A stretch of 64,000 nucleotides of DNA, taken from the NCBI GenBank assembly GCA_902612125.1, contig CACMBV010000003.1, positions 1 through 64,000 on the forward strand. Reading direction: 5' to 3'. Under the pieces are notes generated by a model. The model saw nothing but the letters and a program-made list of their open reading frames with translations. It ran no database searches and was not told the origin of the DNA. Position 1 is the first letter of the stretch, and each line of letters opens with the position of its first letter. The translations under genes and the position numbers were made by a program. This stretch comes from an uncultured Verrucomicrobiota bacterium. GTDB taxonomy: Bacteria > Verrucomicrobiota > Verrucomicrobiia > Opitutales > Seribacteraceae. This document shows positions 43,988 through 52,747 of this stretch, piece after piece.

Positions 43988-44839
43988 TTACAAGTAATCG
44001 ACAACTCTTTTTTCGGTATGCTTAAAGAGGTACATACCAGTCAGCAAGACAAAGACTGCAAAACAGGTTGAATATAATAAAAGTGAAGGAGAAAATGAAC
44101 CTTTTCCTAAAAGTGCGTAACGAAAAGCCTCAACAACTGACGCCATAGGGTTTAGAGAAGCCCAAAATCTATATTGATCAGGCACTTCTGATAAAGGATA
44201 AATAATAGGGGTTGCATACATTAAACCTTGAGCAATGAATCCAGTAATTTGGCTGAAGTCTCTGTATTTGGCAGTTAGTACGGTCATCCACAATCCTAAA
44301 CCTAGTCCAAGTGACGCAACCAAAAGTAAAAGAAAAGGGAGAATGAATACTAAATAAGACATTTCGAAGTGTGCCGTAGAAGGAATGAAAAATTTATACA
44401 GACAAAAATAACCAAGAAAAAATACACCTTGGATAGAAAAGCCGAATAGACCTGAAATACAATTTGCTAACGGATTGATCAAACGCGGGTAATAAACTTT
44501 CTGATAAGTACTAGCATTAACTATGAAAGTCGATGAATTGCCAGTAAAACAGGCAGAGAAGTAACTCCAAATAATCAAGCCAGAGTTATAAAATAGAAGT
44601 GGAGGTAAACTTTCTGTTGGGATTTGGGCAAATTCACCAAAAATGAAGCTGAAGATGATAGTCAAAAAAAGTGGGTGAAGTACAAACCAAGCGGGACCTA
44701 AAATAGTTTGTTTATATTGTGCAACAAAATCTCTTCTAACCAGAAGAAAAAGAAGATCACGGTACTGCCAGATGCCTGCGAAATCAAACCCCGTCCATCT
44801 GGAGGATGATTTTATTATTGTTAATTGATTCTTAATCAA
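43988..44839 (-). CDS. ABC glycan exporter permease (Wzm-like)
   Basis: 283 residues with about six membrane segments: FLTIIFSFIFGEFAQIP, LIIWSYFSACF, GLFGFSIQGVFFLGYFCLY, YLVFILPFLLLLVASLGLGL, LMYATPIIYPL and LYSTCFAVFVLLTGMYLF. DLLFLLVRRDFVAQYKQTIL at the front is the ABC-2 type permease amphipathic start. It forms the channel for the glycan with the ATPase at 42059. The adjoining methyltransferase lies between the two genes. Confidence 0.9.
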   Translation of the reverse strand: MIKNQLTIIKSSSRWTGFDFAGIWQYRDLLFLLVRRDFVAQYKQTILGPAWFVLHPLFLTIIFSFIFGEFAQIPTESLPPLLFYNSGLIIWSYFSACFTGNSSTFIVNASTYQKVYYPRLINPLANCISGLFGFSIQGVFFLGYFCLYKFFIPSTAHFEMSYLVFILPFLLLLVASLGLGLGLWMTVLTAKYRDFSQITGFIAQGLMYATPIIYPLSEVPDQYRFWASLNPMASVVEAFRYALLGKGSFSPSLLLYSTCFAVFVLLTGMYLFKHTEKRVVDYL

Positions 44840-44863
44840 TTTAGGAAATTAAGAGTAGTTTTT

Positions 44864-45985
44864 TTATATACTAGAAAACAGAAATTCATTTAAAATATCC
44901 GCGAATCTCTTGATATCATCTTCAGTAACTTGTAGTCCTGTCGGGAATAGGATAATTTCTGATGATACTATTGAGGTGTTTCCCAATTCTGGGTATACTG
45001 AAATTTGATCTCGATATGCTTTCATTTTATGACAGCCAGGATGAAAGTACTTCCGAACCCAAATCCCTCTTTGATGATAAAAGTTTACCAGTGAATCCCT
45101 AATCTCAGGAATAACTTTTGCCACAACATATTGGTAATTAGTTTGATGATTTTTCGAAAAATTTAAAAATTCTATTTCACGAAATTTCGCAAATAAATCA
45201 CAGTATAGATGAAAGTTTACTTTATTCTTATTAATAATTCTATCTAAATCACAGAGTGAGACTAATCCATAGGCTGCCGAAATTTCATTCATTTTAGCAT
45301 TGATCCCAACTAAAACTGAATTATCTGGCCCTTGGAATCCGAAGTTCCTGATCAATCTTAATTTTTCAGCGATTTCATCGCAATTCGTAGTTATGGCTCC
45401 TCCTTCCATGCATGAAAATACTTTGGTTGCATGAAAGCTGAATACCTCTGCATCACCAAAATTTCCTAGGTATGTATCTTGATGCTTACAACCAAACGAG
45501 TGTGCTGAATCATAAATTACATTTATGTTATGATTATCTGCAATCTTTTGAATCTCATTGTAGTTACATGGCTGTCCCCACAAAGATACAGCCATAATTG
45601 CCGAAGTATTCGGTGTAATTAAACTCTCTATGTGTTTTGGATCAATGAGATGATCTTTTAGATTAATATCGCAAAAAATTGGCTTTAATCCAAGCCAATG
45701 AATGGCATGAGCTGTCGCAACAAATGTGAAAGAGGGTACAATAATTTCACCTGATAATTCTAATGCTTTTATTGTTAATTGTATCCCAATAGTTGCGTTA
45801 CAAACGCAAATACAGTGTTTAACCCGTAATCGTTCTTGGATTTGATTCTCTAATTCCAGCACTTTAGGGCCGTTGTTAGATAACCACTCACTCTCTAAGA
45901 CCTCTGAGAAGTTCGATAAAAGCTTAGCCTTATTTGGTATATTAGGCTTACCTACATGAAACTCTATCTGCTTGGTTTTATTCAC
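44864..45985 (-). CDS. DegT/DnrJ/EryC1/StrS family aminotransferase
   Basis: 373 residues. SEWLSNNGPKVLELENQIQ is the usual start; NATIGIQLTIKAL and VIYDSAHSFGC flank the PLP site; the Schiff-base lysine sits in FSFHATKVFSCMEGGAI; the end has YFHPGCHKM and LFPTGLQVTEDDI. Typical role: transfer an amino group from glutamate to a 4-keto (or 3-keto) NDP-sugar. With the Gmd-like dehydratase it could give GDP-perosamine-like sugars. 24 bases before the permease gene. Confidence 0.9.
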   Translation of the reverse strand: MNKTKQIEFHVGKPNIPNKAKLLSNFSEVLESEWLSNNGPKVLELENQIQERLRVKHCICVCNATIGIQLTIKALELSGEIIVPSFTFVATAHAIHWLGLKPIFCDINLKDHLIDPKHIESLITPNTSAIMAVSLWGQPCNYNEIQKIADNHNINVIYDSAHSFGCKHQDTYLGNFGDAEVFSFHATKVFSCMEGGAITTNCDEIAEKLRLIRNFGFQGPDNSVLVGINAKMNEISAAYGLVSLCDLDRIINKNKVNFHLYCDLFAKFREIEFLNFSKNHQTNYQYVVAKVIPEIRDSLVNFYHQRGIWVRKYFHPGCHKMKAYRDQISVYPELGNTSIVSSEIILFPTGLQVTEDDIKRFADILNEFLFSSI

Positions 45986-46016
45986 TTATTAATTTGGAAA
46001 ATTTTGGTTTATTTGA

Positions 46017-47021
46017 CTACCTGCCCACCACTTTTTTTGCCAAATCAATCTTTGCTTGTTCAGTACTTTTGGAATCTATGTACCAATCAATGGTTTTTTG
46101 TAGACCATCTAAAAATTTTGTGCGAGGAGACCACCCAAGAAGTTTTTTCGCGAGTTCATTACTTGCTACACGATTTAGCGGACCCGTGGGTTTGTCAGTT
46201 AATAGTTTTATCGAAGCACTAGGGTTCAAAGTGTCTATCACTTCTTTTGCACATTCTTTGACTTTAATTCTTTCCATTGTACCTAGGTTCACCGCTGTAC
46301 CATCGCATATATTTTCAGCGGCAGAAATTGTACCGGAAACTATATCATCCACAAATGTCCAGTTTCGGATCTGTTCGCCATCACCCCATACTTCGAAAGG
46401 ATCTAGCTTTAAGTATCCCCTAGCAATCATTGCCATAACTGCGTGATTTTCTGTGCATCTAGGACCATAAACTGTAAAATACCGACAGGACGCTGTGCTG
46501 ATTCCGTGTTGTTGGTGGTAAGCCTTTAGGGTGAGTTCTGCCAAAAGTTTTGCCCAGCCATATAAATCATCAGCTTCGTAGGGGGGGGTTACCATATCTT
46601 CGTATAGGAAAACTTCCTTGCCCACATCCATTTGAGCGGAGGTGGGATACACGCAACCAGATGAAGCAAAAATAATTTTTTCCACTCCATTTTGGTGGGC
46701 ATGACGAAAAACTTGTCCATCCAGTATCATATTTGTAGAACATTCCACTTGATGAGAATCAATGTAACCTCTCCCTCCGTGATCTGCGGCCAAATGAAAA
46801 AGGACTTCTATGCCCTTGGTGGCTTTAGAGCAAAAGGAAGGATCTAACAAGTCGCCTTCAAAGGTTTCGCATTCGATGTTAGCGAGGTGGTTTCTTTCTC
46901 CGCTAGAGAAATTCTCGGCGACACGAACTTTTGCACCAAGAATAACTAATTTTTCAGTTAGATGTGAGCCGATAAAAGAGGCTCCGCCTGTTACTAATAC
47001 TTTTTTGTTCTTCCATTTCAT
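46017..47021 (-). CDS. NAD-dependent sugar epimerase (extended SDR), canonical
   Basis: 334 residues. KVLVTGGASFIGSHLTEKL, then SSGCVYPTSAQMDVG and LYGWAKLLAELTL with the complete catalytic tyrosine and lysine. YFTVYGPRCTENHAVMA, EVWGDGEQIRNWTFVDDI and NLGTMERIKV match GDP-mannose 3,5-epimerase or UDP-sugar epimerase types. It differs from the three atypical SDRs in having YxxxK. Overlaps the FkbM gene by 4 bases (ATGA). Confidence 0.87.
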   Translation of the reverse strand: MKWKNKKVLVTGGASFIGSHLTEKLVILGAKVRVAENFSSGERNHLANIECETFEGDLLDPSFCSKATKGIEVLFHLAADHGGRGYIDSHQVECSTNMILDGQVFRHAHQNGVEKIIFASSGCVYPTSAQMDVGKEVFLYEDMVTPPYEADDLYGWAKLLAELTLKAYHQQHGISTASCRYFTVYGPRCTENHAVMAMIARGYLKLDPFEVWGDGEQIRNWTFVDDIVSGTISAAENICDGTAVNLGTMERIKVKECAKEVIDTLNPSASIKLLTDKPTGPLNRVASNELAKKLLGWSPRTKFLDGLQKTIDWYIDSKSTEQAKIDLAKKVVGR

Positions 47022-47833
47022 GAGGGGTTTGCAATAAGATGAATTGTTGTTTGCAGGGACGAGTTGATTTTAGCAAAAGACATAGGGTTATTCTGGATGT
47101 CAGAAATTTGGTAGCCACTTTGAGAGAAAAATTTTAGAATTTCACATGGATAGATGTTTCGTTGATCTAAATAAGAAAGATGGAGTTCCAGTAAAATGAC
47201 GGGAGAAAACTCTTCTAGAATGAATTTCGCCCCTTTTATGACTTCTAATTCATAGCCTTCGACATCAATTTTAATAAAATCAGGGGCTAGGTTGTTTTTT
47301 TCGCAGAATGAGTCCAAGGTGATAATATCTTTTTCAATTCTATTTATAGATTCATTTTCTAGAATTTGGACATACCCACAATTTTCTTCCGAAAAGTAGT
47401 CCTTTCCGTTGCGGTCGCCAACCATACATTCGTTCACTATTATCTTACCGGAGATCATGTTTTTTTTAGCGAGTTCTTCTATTGCAGAGCAACTTTGAGC
47501 AGACCCTTCGAAAGCAAAGGCAATTCCATTAGGATTAAGCTTGTTAAACATGGTCGAATATACACCCTTGCTTGCCCCTACATCCAAAAAACATGTTTTA
47601 TCTTTTGCTATAGTGATGAAAGCAGAAACTTCATGAAAGTCATCTTCAAAAATGTGATGAAAATCGAAGCTAGCCGCTTCTGTTGAATATATCTGGGTAT
47701 CTCGTTCTAATTGTATTAGATGACTATCACCATCTATTATTATATGATAGGGAGATGTGTCTGAATTTTCTAATGAAGATTTGATATTATCTTTTAACCA
47801 ACGAGGTGCTATTTGTTTAGCTAATTTAATAAT
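47018..47833 (-). CDS. FkbM family methyltransferase with non-standard start
   Basis: The only TTG in frame (47587) would cut into the SAM loop (FLDVGASKGVYSTMF), yet the same frame stays open back to 47878 and reads like protein for 97 codons (KLAKQIAPRWLKDNIK, IIIDGDSHLIQLERD, FHHIFEDDFHEVSAF), with no ATG or GTG. ATT codons at 47833 and 47830 fit best; an AAGGAG lies at 47882-47887 but is far from them. Other motifs: FAFEGSAQSCSAIEE, DFIKIDVEGYELEVIKG, ILLELHLSYLD. Predicted sugar O-methyltransferase. Either a rare start codon or a lost start. Confidence 0.75.
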   Translation of the reverse strand: MIKLAKQIAPRWLKDNIKSSLENSDTSPYHIIIDGDSHLIQLERDTQIYSTEAASFDFHHIFEDDFHEVSAFITIAKDKTCFLDVGASKGVYSTMFNKLNPNGIAFAFEGSAQSCSAIEELAKKNMISGKIIVNECMVGDRNGKDYFSEENCGYVQILENESINRIEKDIITLDSFCEKNNLAPDFIKIDVEGYELEVIKGAKFILEEFSPVILLELHLSYLDQRNIYPCEILKFFSQSGYQISDIQNNPMSFAKINSSLQTTIHLIANPS

Positions 47834-47976
47834 TTTTCTTTTTGTGCTGATAACAAATTTTAAGAAAAAAGCTTTAGACTACTCCTTGGAAGGATTTAGG
47901 ATAGATCAAGGAGAGAGAAAATTCCCAACTATTTAATTTATTTTGAGGAAGTAAAAGTGTTCGGCCGCCAGTTGAA

Positions 47977-49659
47977 TCATGGGTGTTGTTCTTTTCCTAA
48001 GCTAAAGCGTTGGGTGACCAGTGCCTGAAGTTTGTTGATCGCAGTCTGCGGGGAATTGACATTGGCAATGGCGAGGGCTAGCATTGTGCCGCCCACATTT
48101 CGGCGACCTTCCATTGTTGCTTGAATCCTTCCCTCGAGACTGTACCCTCCGATGGGGAATCTTATTTGTGAATCTGGTAATGCTTTGTTTGGCCAAAAGC
48201 ATCGAAATACATGGAGAGTTTTTCCTTCTTTAGTAAATTCGTAAGCTTCAAAATCAATCCTATACGAATTCTTGGATATTGAAATAATTTCAGCAGCTTG
48301 CCCGAATGGAGGGCTAATTTGGTGCAGGCCAGTCAAAGGAAGACAGGCAGCTGGGGAATGAGTGGATAAAACCGCAGTGCAGGCACCACCTGATTCCCAG
48401 TTGGCTACAAAGGCCTGCCAGTACTCCTGGTTAGGGTTGAAGATCATTTCTCTCGAACCGATTTGTTTGGGAATCATTCGATCCCTCTGTTGCCATTGTA
48501 TCGAATTGGCATCAGAAAAATGAAGCTGAGCAGTAATTTGATTTGAGATCACTTGTTCTTCCACCAATATCTCTGGATCATTTATGTTGAGGGAGATTTT
48601 AGGTAGGCTTTCTAATTTCGCTTCGTGGGCTGAATAGTAAAATTCTGAGCCAAAAAATATAAGTGTGACCCATGCAATCGTAAGCACTTGAAAAGGCCAT
48701 GGGGTCGAAAATCTTATGTTTGACCAATAAGCAGGGTTTGTACCCAAGCTTGAGAGAATAATTCCACCTTTAGCCAGCCTAGCTAGAAAAAAAAGAGTAA
48801 GAAGGATAAAAAAGTTTTCAATCCACCCAACCATATCATGAAGAGTTGGAAGGACCCAATTTCCAAACTGATAAACAGGAGAATCTAAAATATGACCTGC
48901 TCCGTTAATCTTGATCATCGAGAGGCTAAAGGCACGAGCTAGATTGAAGAGCAAGGCAACCAAAGCCCCAGCCAAGACGAAAATAAAACGGTTTATGATT
49001 CCGAAGCCATAATAGGCTCCAAGAAATAAAGTGATTACTACCGAAGCTTGAAATCCCTGAATACCACTACAAGCCTGATCAATTCCGATCAGACCGAATT
49101 TACCCACATCGATGACCGTACCCTCAAGTCTAGCTTCGTGCCCAAGGATTAAGATCACATCCACTATAATCGAGGAAACTTTACCTTGTAGCCATTGGGT
49201 AAATCGAAGGTCGGTAGCAAGGGGCCATGGAATCGAAAGGAGAAAAAAAACGAGGGGGAAAAGGACGCTGCGGATTCTCTTCCAACCGCCTTGATCATAG
49301 GCCCATGAAATGATCAGTACGCTTGTGATCAGGAAGAGAGCAAAATTAATCAGTCTCCAATCAGAATTAGCTCCGCGAATAATCCACAAAGGGAGGAGGG
49401 AGAGGAGAGCAGGCAGGCCAACAAGCAGATAAGTCTTTCCTTGTAGAGGTAAAGGCTTTTCCTGTAGAGAATTGACTGAGAGTAACTGGTAAGGAGGAGA
49501 TTTAATCAGGAGATAGAGGCAAAGAAATGGAATGATATAACCATGAGAATATTGAGGGTTGGTATCCCATGTTATCGATAGTTGCCAAGTCAATAATGCC
49601 CAAGGGCAAAGAATTGCGATCGGGTTAAAAAATTTTAGGAAATTTTTAATAAATTCAAT
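47977..49659 (-). CDS. Exosortase with fused EpsI-type C-terminal domain
   Basis: About 560 residues; ten or so membrane segments in the first 300 (SLLPLWIIRG, LFPLVFFLLSIPWPLA, VDVILILGHEA, FIFVLAGALVALLF). Cysteine in IDQACSGIQGF, arginine in NLARAFSL and histidine in LHDMVGW form the exosortase triad. The soluble C-terminal 200 residues look like the EpsI-type domain. The first TTG (49593) leaves only 16 residues before the conserved PQYSHGY; an upstream frame continues to a TGA at 49671 with ATT at 49659 as possible start. Cleaves PEP-CTERM-like proteins at the membrane in polysaccharide-linked export; no substrate is near. Confidence 0.85.
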   Translation of the reverse strand: MEFIKNFLKFFNPIAILCPWALLTWQLSITWDTNPQYSHGYIIPFLCLYLLIKSPPYQLLSVNSLQEKPLPLQGKTYLLVGLPALLSLLPLWIIRGANSDWRLINFALFLITSVLIISWAYDQGGWKRIRSVLFPLVFFLLSIPWPLATDLRFTQWLQGKVSSIIVDVILILGHEARLEGTVIDVGKFGLIGIDQACSGIQGFQASVVITLFLGAYYGFGIINRFIFVLAGALVALLFNLARAFSLSMIKINGAGHILDSPVYQFGNWVLPTLHDMVGWIENFFILLTLFFLARLAKGGIILSSLGTNPAYWSNIRFSTPWPFQVLTIAWVTLIFFGSEFYYSAHEAKLESLPKISLNINDPEILVEEQVISNQITAQLHFSDANSIQWQQRDRMIPKQIGSREMIFNPNQEYWQAFVANWESGGACTAVLSTHSPAACLPLTGLHQISPPFGQAAEIISISKNSYRIDFEAYEFTKEGKTLHVFRCFWPNKALPDSQIRFPIGGYSLEGRIQATMEGRRNVGGTMLALAIANVNSPQTAINKLQALVTQRFSLGKEQHP

Positions 49660-49668
49660 CTTGTAGTT

Positions 49669-51447
49669 TCAGCCAATTTTAAAGTTAAAAAGAAGTTGAA
49701 GGCTCTCTTTCTCAGCACGATTGAGTTGATTGGCTTGAATGCTTTGGCTAAGTACAAGAAATTTCTCGGTGTCACCATTTATTTTAAAAATGTGGGCAGC
49801 AATTACTTTCCATGCTGATCTTACGCCTTCCCACTTTCTCCACTCGTTTACTTTTCCAAGAGCAACCAGGGCATCTCCTGCCGAGTTGTTTTTTAGGTGT
49901 GCAAGAGCCAGAGTGATCTTTGATTCCATTGTAGAGAATTCTGAATCAAACTTTTCCGCTTTTTCTATGAGCTTAATCAACTCCTGTGAAGGGAATACCA
50001 GTTTAGGACTTAGTAATTTAAAATAAAGATTGCTCCTTCTTATTTGTTTAGCATCCGGGTTAAGAGAAAGCAAAATCTCTGACCATTCAATGAGTTTTTC
50101 CAGCTGCACAACTCCCCCTTGGTATTGAAGAAGTTTGGTCACGGCATATCTTTGATGAATAGGATCCGTGCTTAGCTTTTCCAAAATATGGCAGAGGCTT
50201 TTTAAATCTCCAGCCTCTTCCAAATAGATACAGATTGTCCTGGCTTCCCTAGGGTCACTACTTAAAAGAGGAATTATACGGTCCAGCGATTTTTGAGATT
50301 CGAGAAAGTTTTGCTCAAGAGCATAGATTCTTGCTTCCACGACTAACCTCCATCGGCTCGGGATAATCGATGCTCGGCTCAATTCAGTCCGCATTTTTTC
50401 GAGGTCTCCAACCTGAGCCAACGCAGCCATCCTGATTTTAAAAAATAACTCATCTCCTTTTGCTTTTGCTACAGGAATATAATTTACGATTGCGGGATAG
50501 GCTTTTATCTGAATGAGCCAGTTACCAAAAACAAGCAATTCCTTCGAATTTTCCAAATCAAATAGCTCTGAACACTTTTGTATGATATCTGAGCGAGCAT
50601 CGGCGGAAGACTCAATTGCAAATCTCATCGCATGGATCCGCAGAAAATCTATTGCTTTTGCTTTTGGATTAACTTCGAGCAGTTGCATGCAACGATCTAA
50701 GCTTTGCGGAGCAAGCGGTTGCAAGAAATTCAGCAGAGTCATATGTCTTATTGCTTCCAAACCGGTCTCGCTTCTTTGGCTTGATAATGGTGCCAATGCT
50801 TTGCCCAGGCGAACAAGCTGGGACCGATCTTGTAAGTGAACTGCAATGCGAGTGAGCAGGAAAACTGCTTCAGGGCAACCTGGGAAATTTTCAATAACTT
50901 GTTCAACAACCCGTAGAGCCTCCTGGTGGTTGCCGGTCTCAGCCAGAATCTCAGCTCCAAGAAGAAGATTTCTTGGCTGGGCATTCCAAGTTTCTATTTC
51001 ATTTAGGTATTGGAATTGTTGAATCGCATTTTTTGCAATAAAAACTTTGGTTTCCAATGATATTTCTTTTTTTTGAAGACATCTAAGTGATTTTGTAAGA
51101 ACTGAATTCCCAAGAAGTATTCCATTCTCTGAGTTGTCGACCAAATTAGCCCAAAGATTGAGAGCTTTAGCAGGGTCTACCAAAAAAAGTAACTCTAGGT
51201 AATTCTGATATGACTGTGAATCATTTGGATTTAGTAAGTGGGCTACTCTTGCTTTTCTGATTCCTTCACCAATGAGTTCTGGTGAAGAGCCTATTTTCTC
51301 ATCGAGGTATACCTGACTTTGGTAAAGAAATTGGTTGGCTTTCCATCTTTTGATGTAAGGCATGTAGAAATCGAAGCAGAAAAAAGAGACTCCAAATAAA
51401 ACGATAAGCAGAATGGTAAATAAGTAAGATAATTGGAGGTGAATCAT
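49669..51447 (-). CDS. TPR-type membrane-anchored protein, exosortase-linked
   Basis: 592 residues. LFTILLIVLFGVSFFCFDFY near the N-terminus is a single membrane anchor, and the rest is helical with TPR-like repeats (for example WNAQPRNLLLGAEILAETGN, HQEALRVVEQVIENFPGCPE, LLVFGNWLIQIKAYPAIVNY). Such proteins accompany exosortase and polysaccharide loci and act as scaffolds, often called the TPR-repeat PEP-CTERM-system protein. Its stop TGA and the exosortase frame are the same frame. No catalytic motif is visible. Confidence 0.7.
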   Translation of the reverse strand: MIHLQLSYLFTILLIVLFGVSFFCFDFYMPYIKRWKANQFLYQSQVYLDEKIGSSPELIGEGIRKARVAHLLNPNDSQSYQNYLELLFLVDPAKALNLWANLVDNSENGILLGNSVLTKSLRCLQKKEISLETKVFIAKNAIQQFQYLNEIETWNAQPRNLLLGAEILAETGNHQEALRVVEQVIENFPGCPEAVFLLTRIAVHLQDRSQLVRLGKALAPLSSQRSETGLEAIRHMTLLNFLQPLAPQSLDRCMQLLEVNPKAKAIDFLRIHAMRFAIESSADARSDIIQKCSELFDLENSKELLVFGNWLIQIKAYPAIVNYIPVAKAKGDELFFKIRMAALAQVGDLEKMRTELSRASIIPSRWRLVVEARIYALEQNFLESQKSLDRIIPLLSSDPREARTICIYLEEAGDLKSLCHILEKLSTDPIHQRYAVTKLLQYQGGVVQLEKLIEWSEILLSLNPDAKQIRRSNLYFKLLSPKLVFPSQELIKLIEKAEKFDSEFSTMESKITLALAHLKNNSAGDALVALGKVNEWRKWEGVRSAWKVIAAHIFKINGDTEKFLVLSQSIQANQLNRAEKESLQLLFNFKIG

Positions 51448-51577
51448 CTACATTTCTGAATTTTAACACCTTGTGAATCGATATGCCGTCTGATAAAAAT
51501 ATGTAGGCTACCGCAGATGGCCTTTTGCAGAGGATGCAAAGCCAACTTAATTAAATCTATTAGAATGTTGGGCAAAT

Positions 51578-52126
51578 TCAGCCAGTGCTGATAGGGTGAG
51601 CACTGGGAAAGTCTACTTCATCTTCACTGATTTCAACTTCAGTGGGACGACCTAAAATCTCAAAAAGCACTTTGACTCGCTCTCTTGCGGGGACAATTTT
51701 TGTCACGGTACCTTCATCTCCTTTAAAAAGTCCTGCGATAACTTTTACTTTATCTCCAATTTTATGGGGCTGATCAGGGATCTCTAGAATGCCGTCCGGG
51801 GAGATCAACCTTAATTCAATCATAACCTGTGGAGGAACATGCACAGGGACTTCTTTGCGACGAACAACATAGGCAACCCCTCGGGCATAGTGAACATTCC
51901 GAATGTGAATAACTGGATCAAATCGGGCAAAAAAATAACCAGGAAAAAGTGGTTTGATGGGTTGAACTGTATTTTTCTTTGCTCGCTGCGTGCGTGGTAG
52001 GAACACTTCCATCCCGTCCAAAGTCAGCAGATTCGAAGACGCGACCATTTCCATTCTCGGTTTCGCTCGGATGCAATACCATCCGCAAGACCAATCCTTC
52101 ATTCCATCTGAACTTTGAGAATTCAT
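51578..52126 (-). CDS. NusG-paralogue transcription antiterminator (RfaH/UpxY-like)
   Basis: 182 residues. NGN domain: WYCIRAKPRMEMVASSNLL and FPGYFFARFDPVIHIRNVHY, then a KOW domain (KVKVIAGLFKGDEGTVTKI). These paralogues ride on RNA polymerase and prevent early stop in long polysaccharide operons. The genomic NusG should lie elsewhere, so this copy is local. It overlaps the regulator at 52123 by 4 bases and is followed by the 50-kb glycan operon, the natural target. No ops-like element was recognised. Confidence 0.9.
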   Translation of the reverse strand: MNSQSSDGMKDWSCGWYCIRAKPRMEMVASSNLLTLDGMEVFLPRTQRAKKNTVQPIKPLFPGYFFARFDPVIHIRNVHYARGVAYVVRRKEVPVHVPPQVMIELRLISPDGILEIPDQPHKIGDKVKVIAGLFKGDEGTVTKIVPARERVKVLFEILGRPTEVEISEDEVDFPSAHPISTG

Positions 52127-52629
52127 ATTTTTAAAAGTCCGGCCAGGGCGGGTAGGAGTTTTCGACCTGCTTTGGTAAGTCTTTTTAACTTTTCAATACG
52201 GGTGGAATAAAATTCCTGATTGATATCAGAGTCTGCCTTCACATGCTTTTCCATTCTTGAAATCCTATCCGCCGCACTATCCAAATGTGGTAAAATATCT
52301 TCTTTGATAAAGTTTGAGAATAACCGTCTAAACTCAGTCTCGGCAATATAATGATCTTTCCGATCACCCTTCACATAAGATGTACGAATTGCTTTGAGTG
52401 AACGGAGAGTTTTGAGACCTTGGCTGGTGGAGCCCATACTAATGCTTAATCGCGAGGATATTTCATCCATAGAAAGAGGGCTTTCAGTAAAATAGAGCAC
52501 ACCATAAATTTCGCCAACGGATCTGGGTAATCCCAGTATGCTCATCATCCTTACAAAAAAATCGATCGATTCGACTTCAAGCTTAACTTCTTCATTATTT
52601 GTTTTTTGGATTTTATTTTCTAATTGCAT
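52123..52629 (-). CDS. GbsR/MarR-type transcriptional regulator
   Basis: 168 residues. An N-terminal helix is followed by a winged helix: LGLPRSVGEIYGVLYFTESP, then SMDEISSRLSISMGSTSQGL (recognition helix) and KTLRSLKAIRTSYVKGDRKD (wing). The C-terminal helices likely dimerise. First gene of the minus operon, coupled to the NusG paralogue, so it probably represses or activates the locus from the divergent region upstream. The signal sensed is unknown. Confidence 0.85.
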   Translation of the reverse strand: MQLENKIQKTNNEEVKLEVESIDFFVRMMSILGLPRSVGEIYGVLYFTESPLSMDEISSRLSISMGSTSQGLKTLRSLKAIRTSYVKGDRKDHYIAETEFRRLFSNFIKEDILPHLDSAADRISRMEKHVKADSDINQEFYSTRIEKLKRLTKAGRKLLPALAGLLKI

Positions 52630-52747
52630 AGATTTTCAAAGATTTCAAAAAAAAATGAAAATTGCAAGAATACAATAATTAATCGATTCTTGTTTGCAGA
52701 ATGGGTAATTTTAAATCAAATTATAAGTATTTCTTGTATTTTGCCCA
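52630..52747. promoter_or_regulatory. Divergent promoter region with two inverted repeats
   Basis: 118 bases between the regulator (minus) and the sugar transferase (plus). CAAGAAT at 52665-52671 and ATTCTTG at 52686-52692 form a perfect 7-base inverted repeat with a 14-base spacer. A second imperfect pair, AATGGGTAA near 52700 and TTGCCCAAT near 52741, lies closer to the plus-strand gene start. A winged-helix dimer such as the GbsR-like protein could bind here and control both directions; this is inference. Very A+T-rich otherwise. Confidence 0.5.

Noticed and set aside
47880-47976. An ops or JUMPstart-type recruitment element for the NusG paralogue
   Set aside because: The short gap has no recognisable ops-like core; the family's element in this phylum is not known to me.
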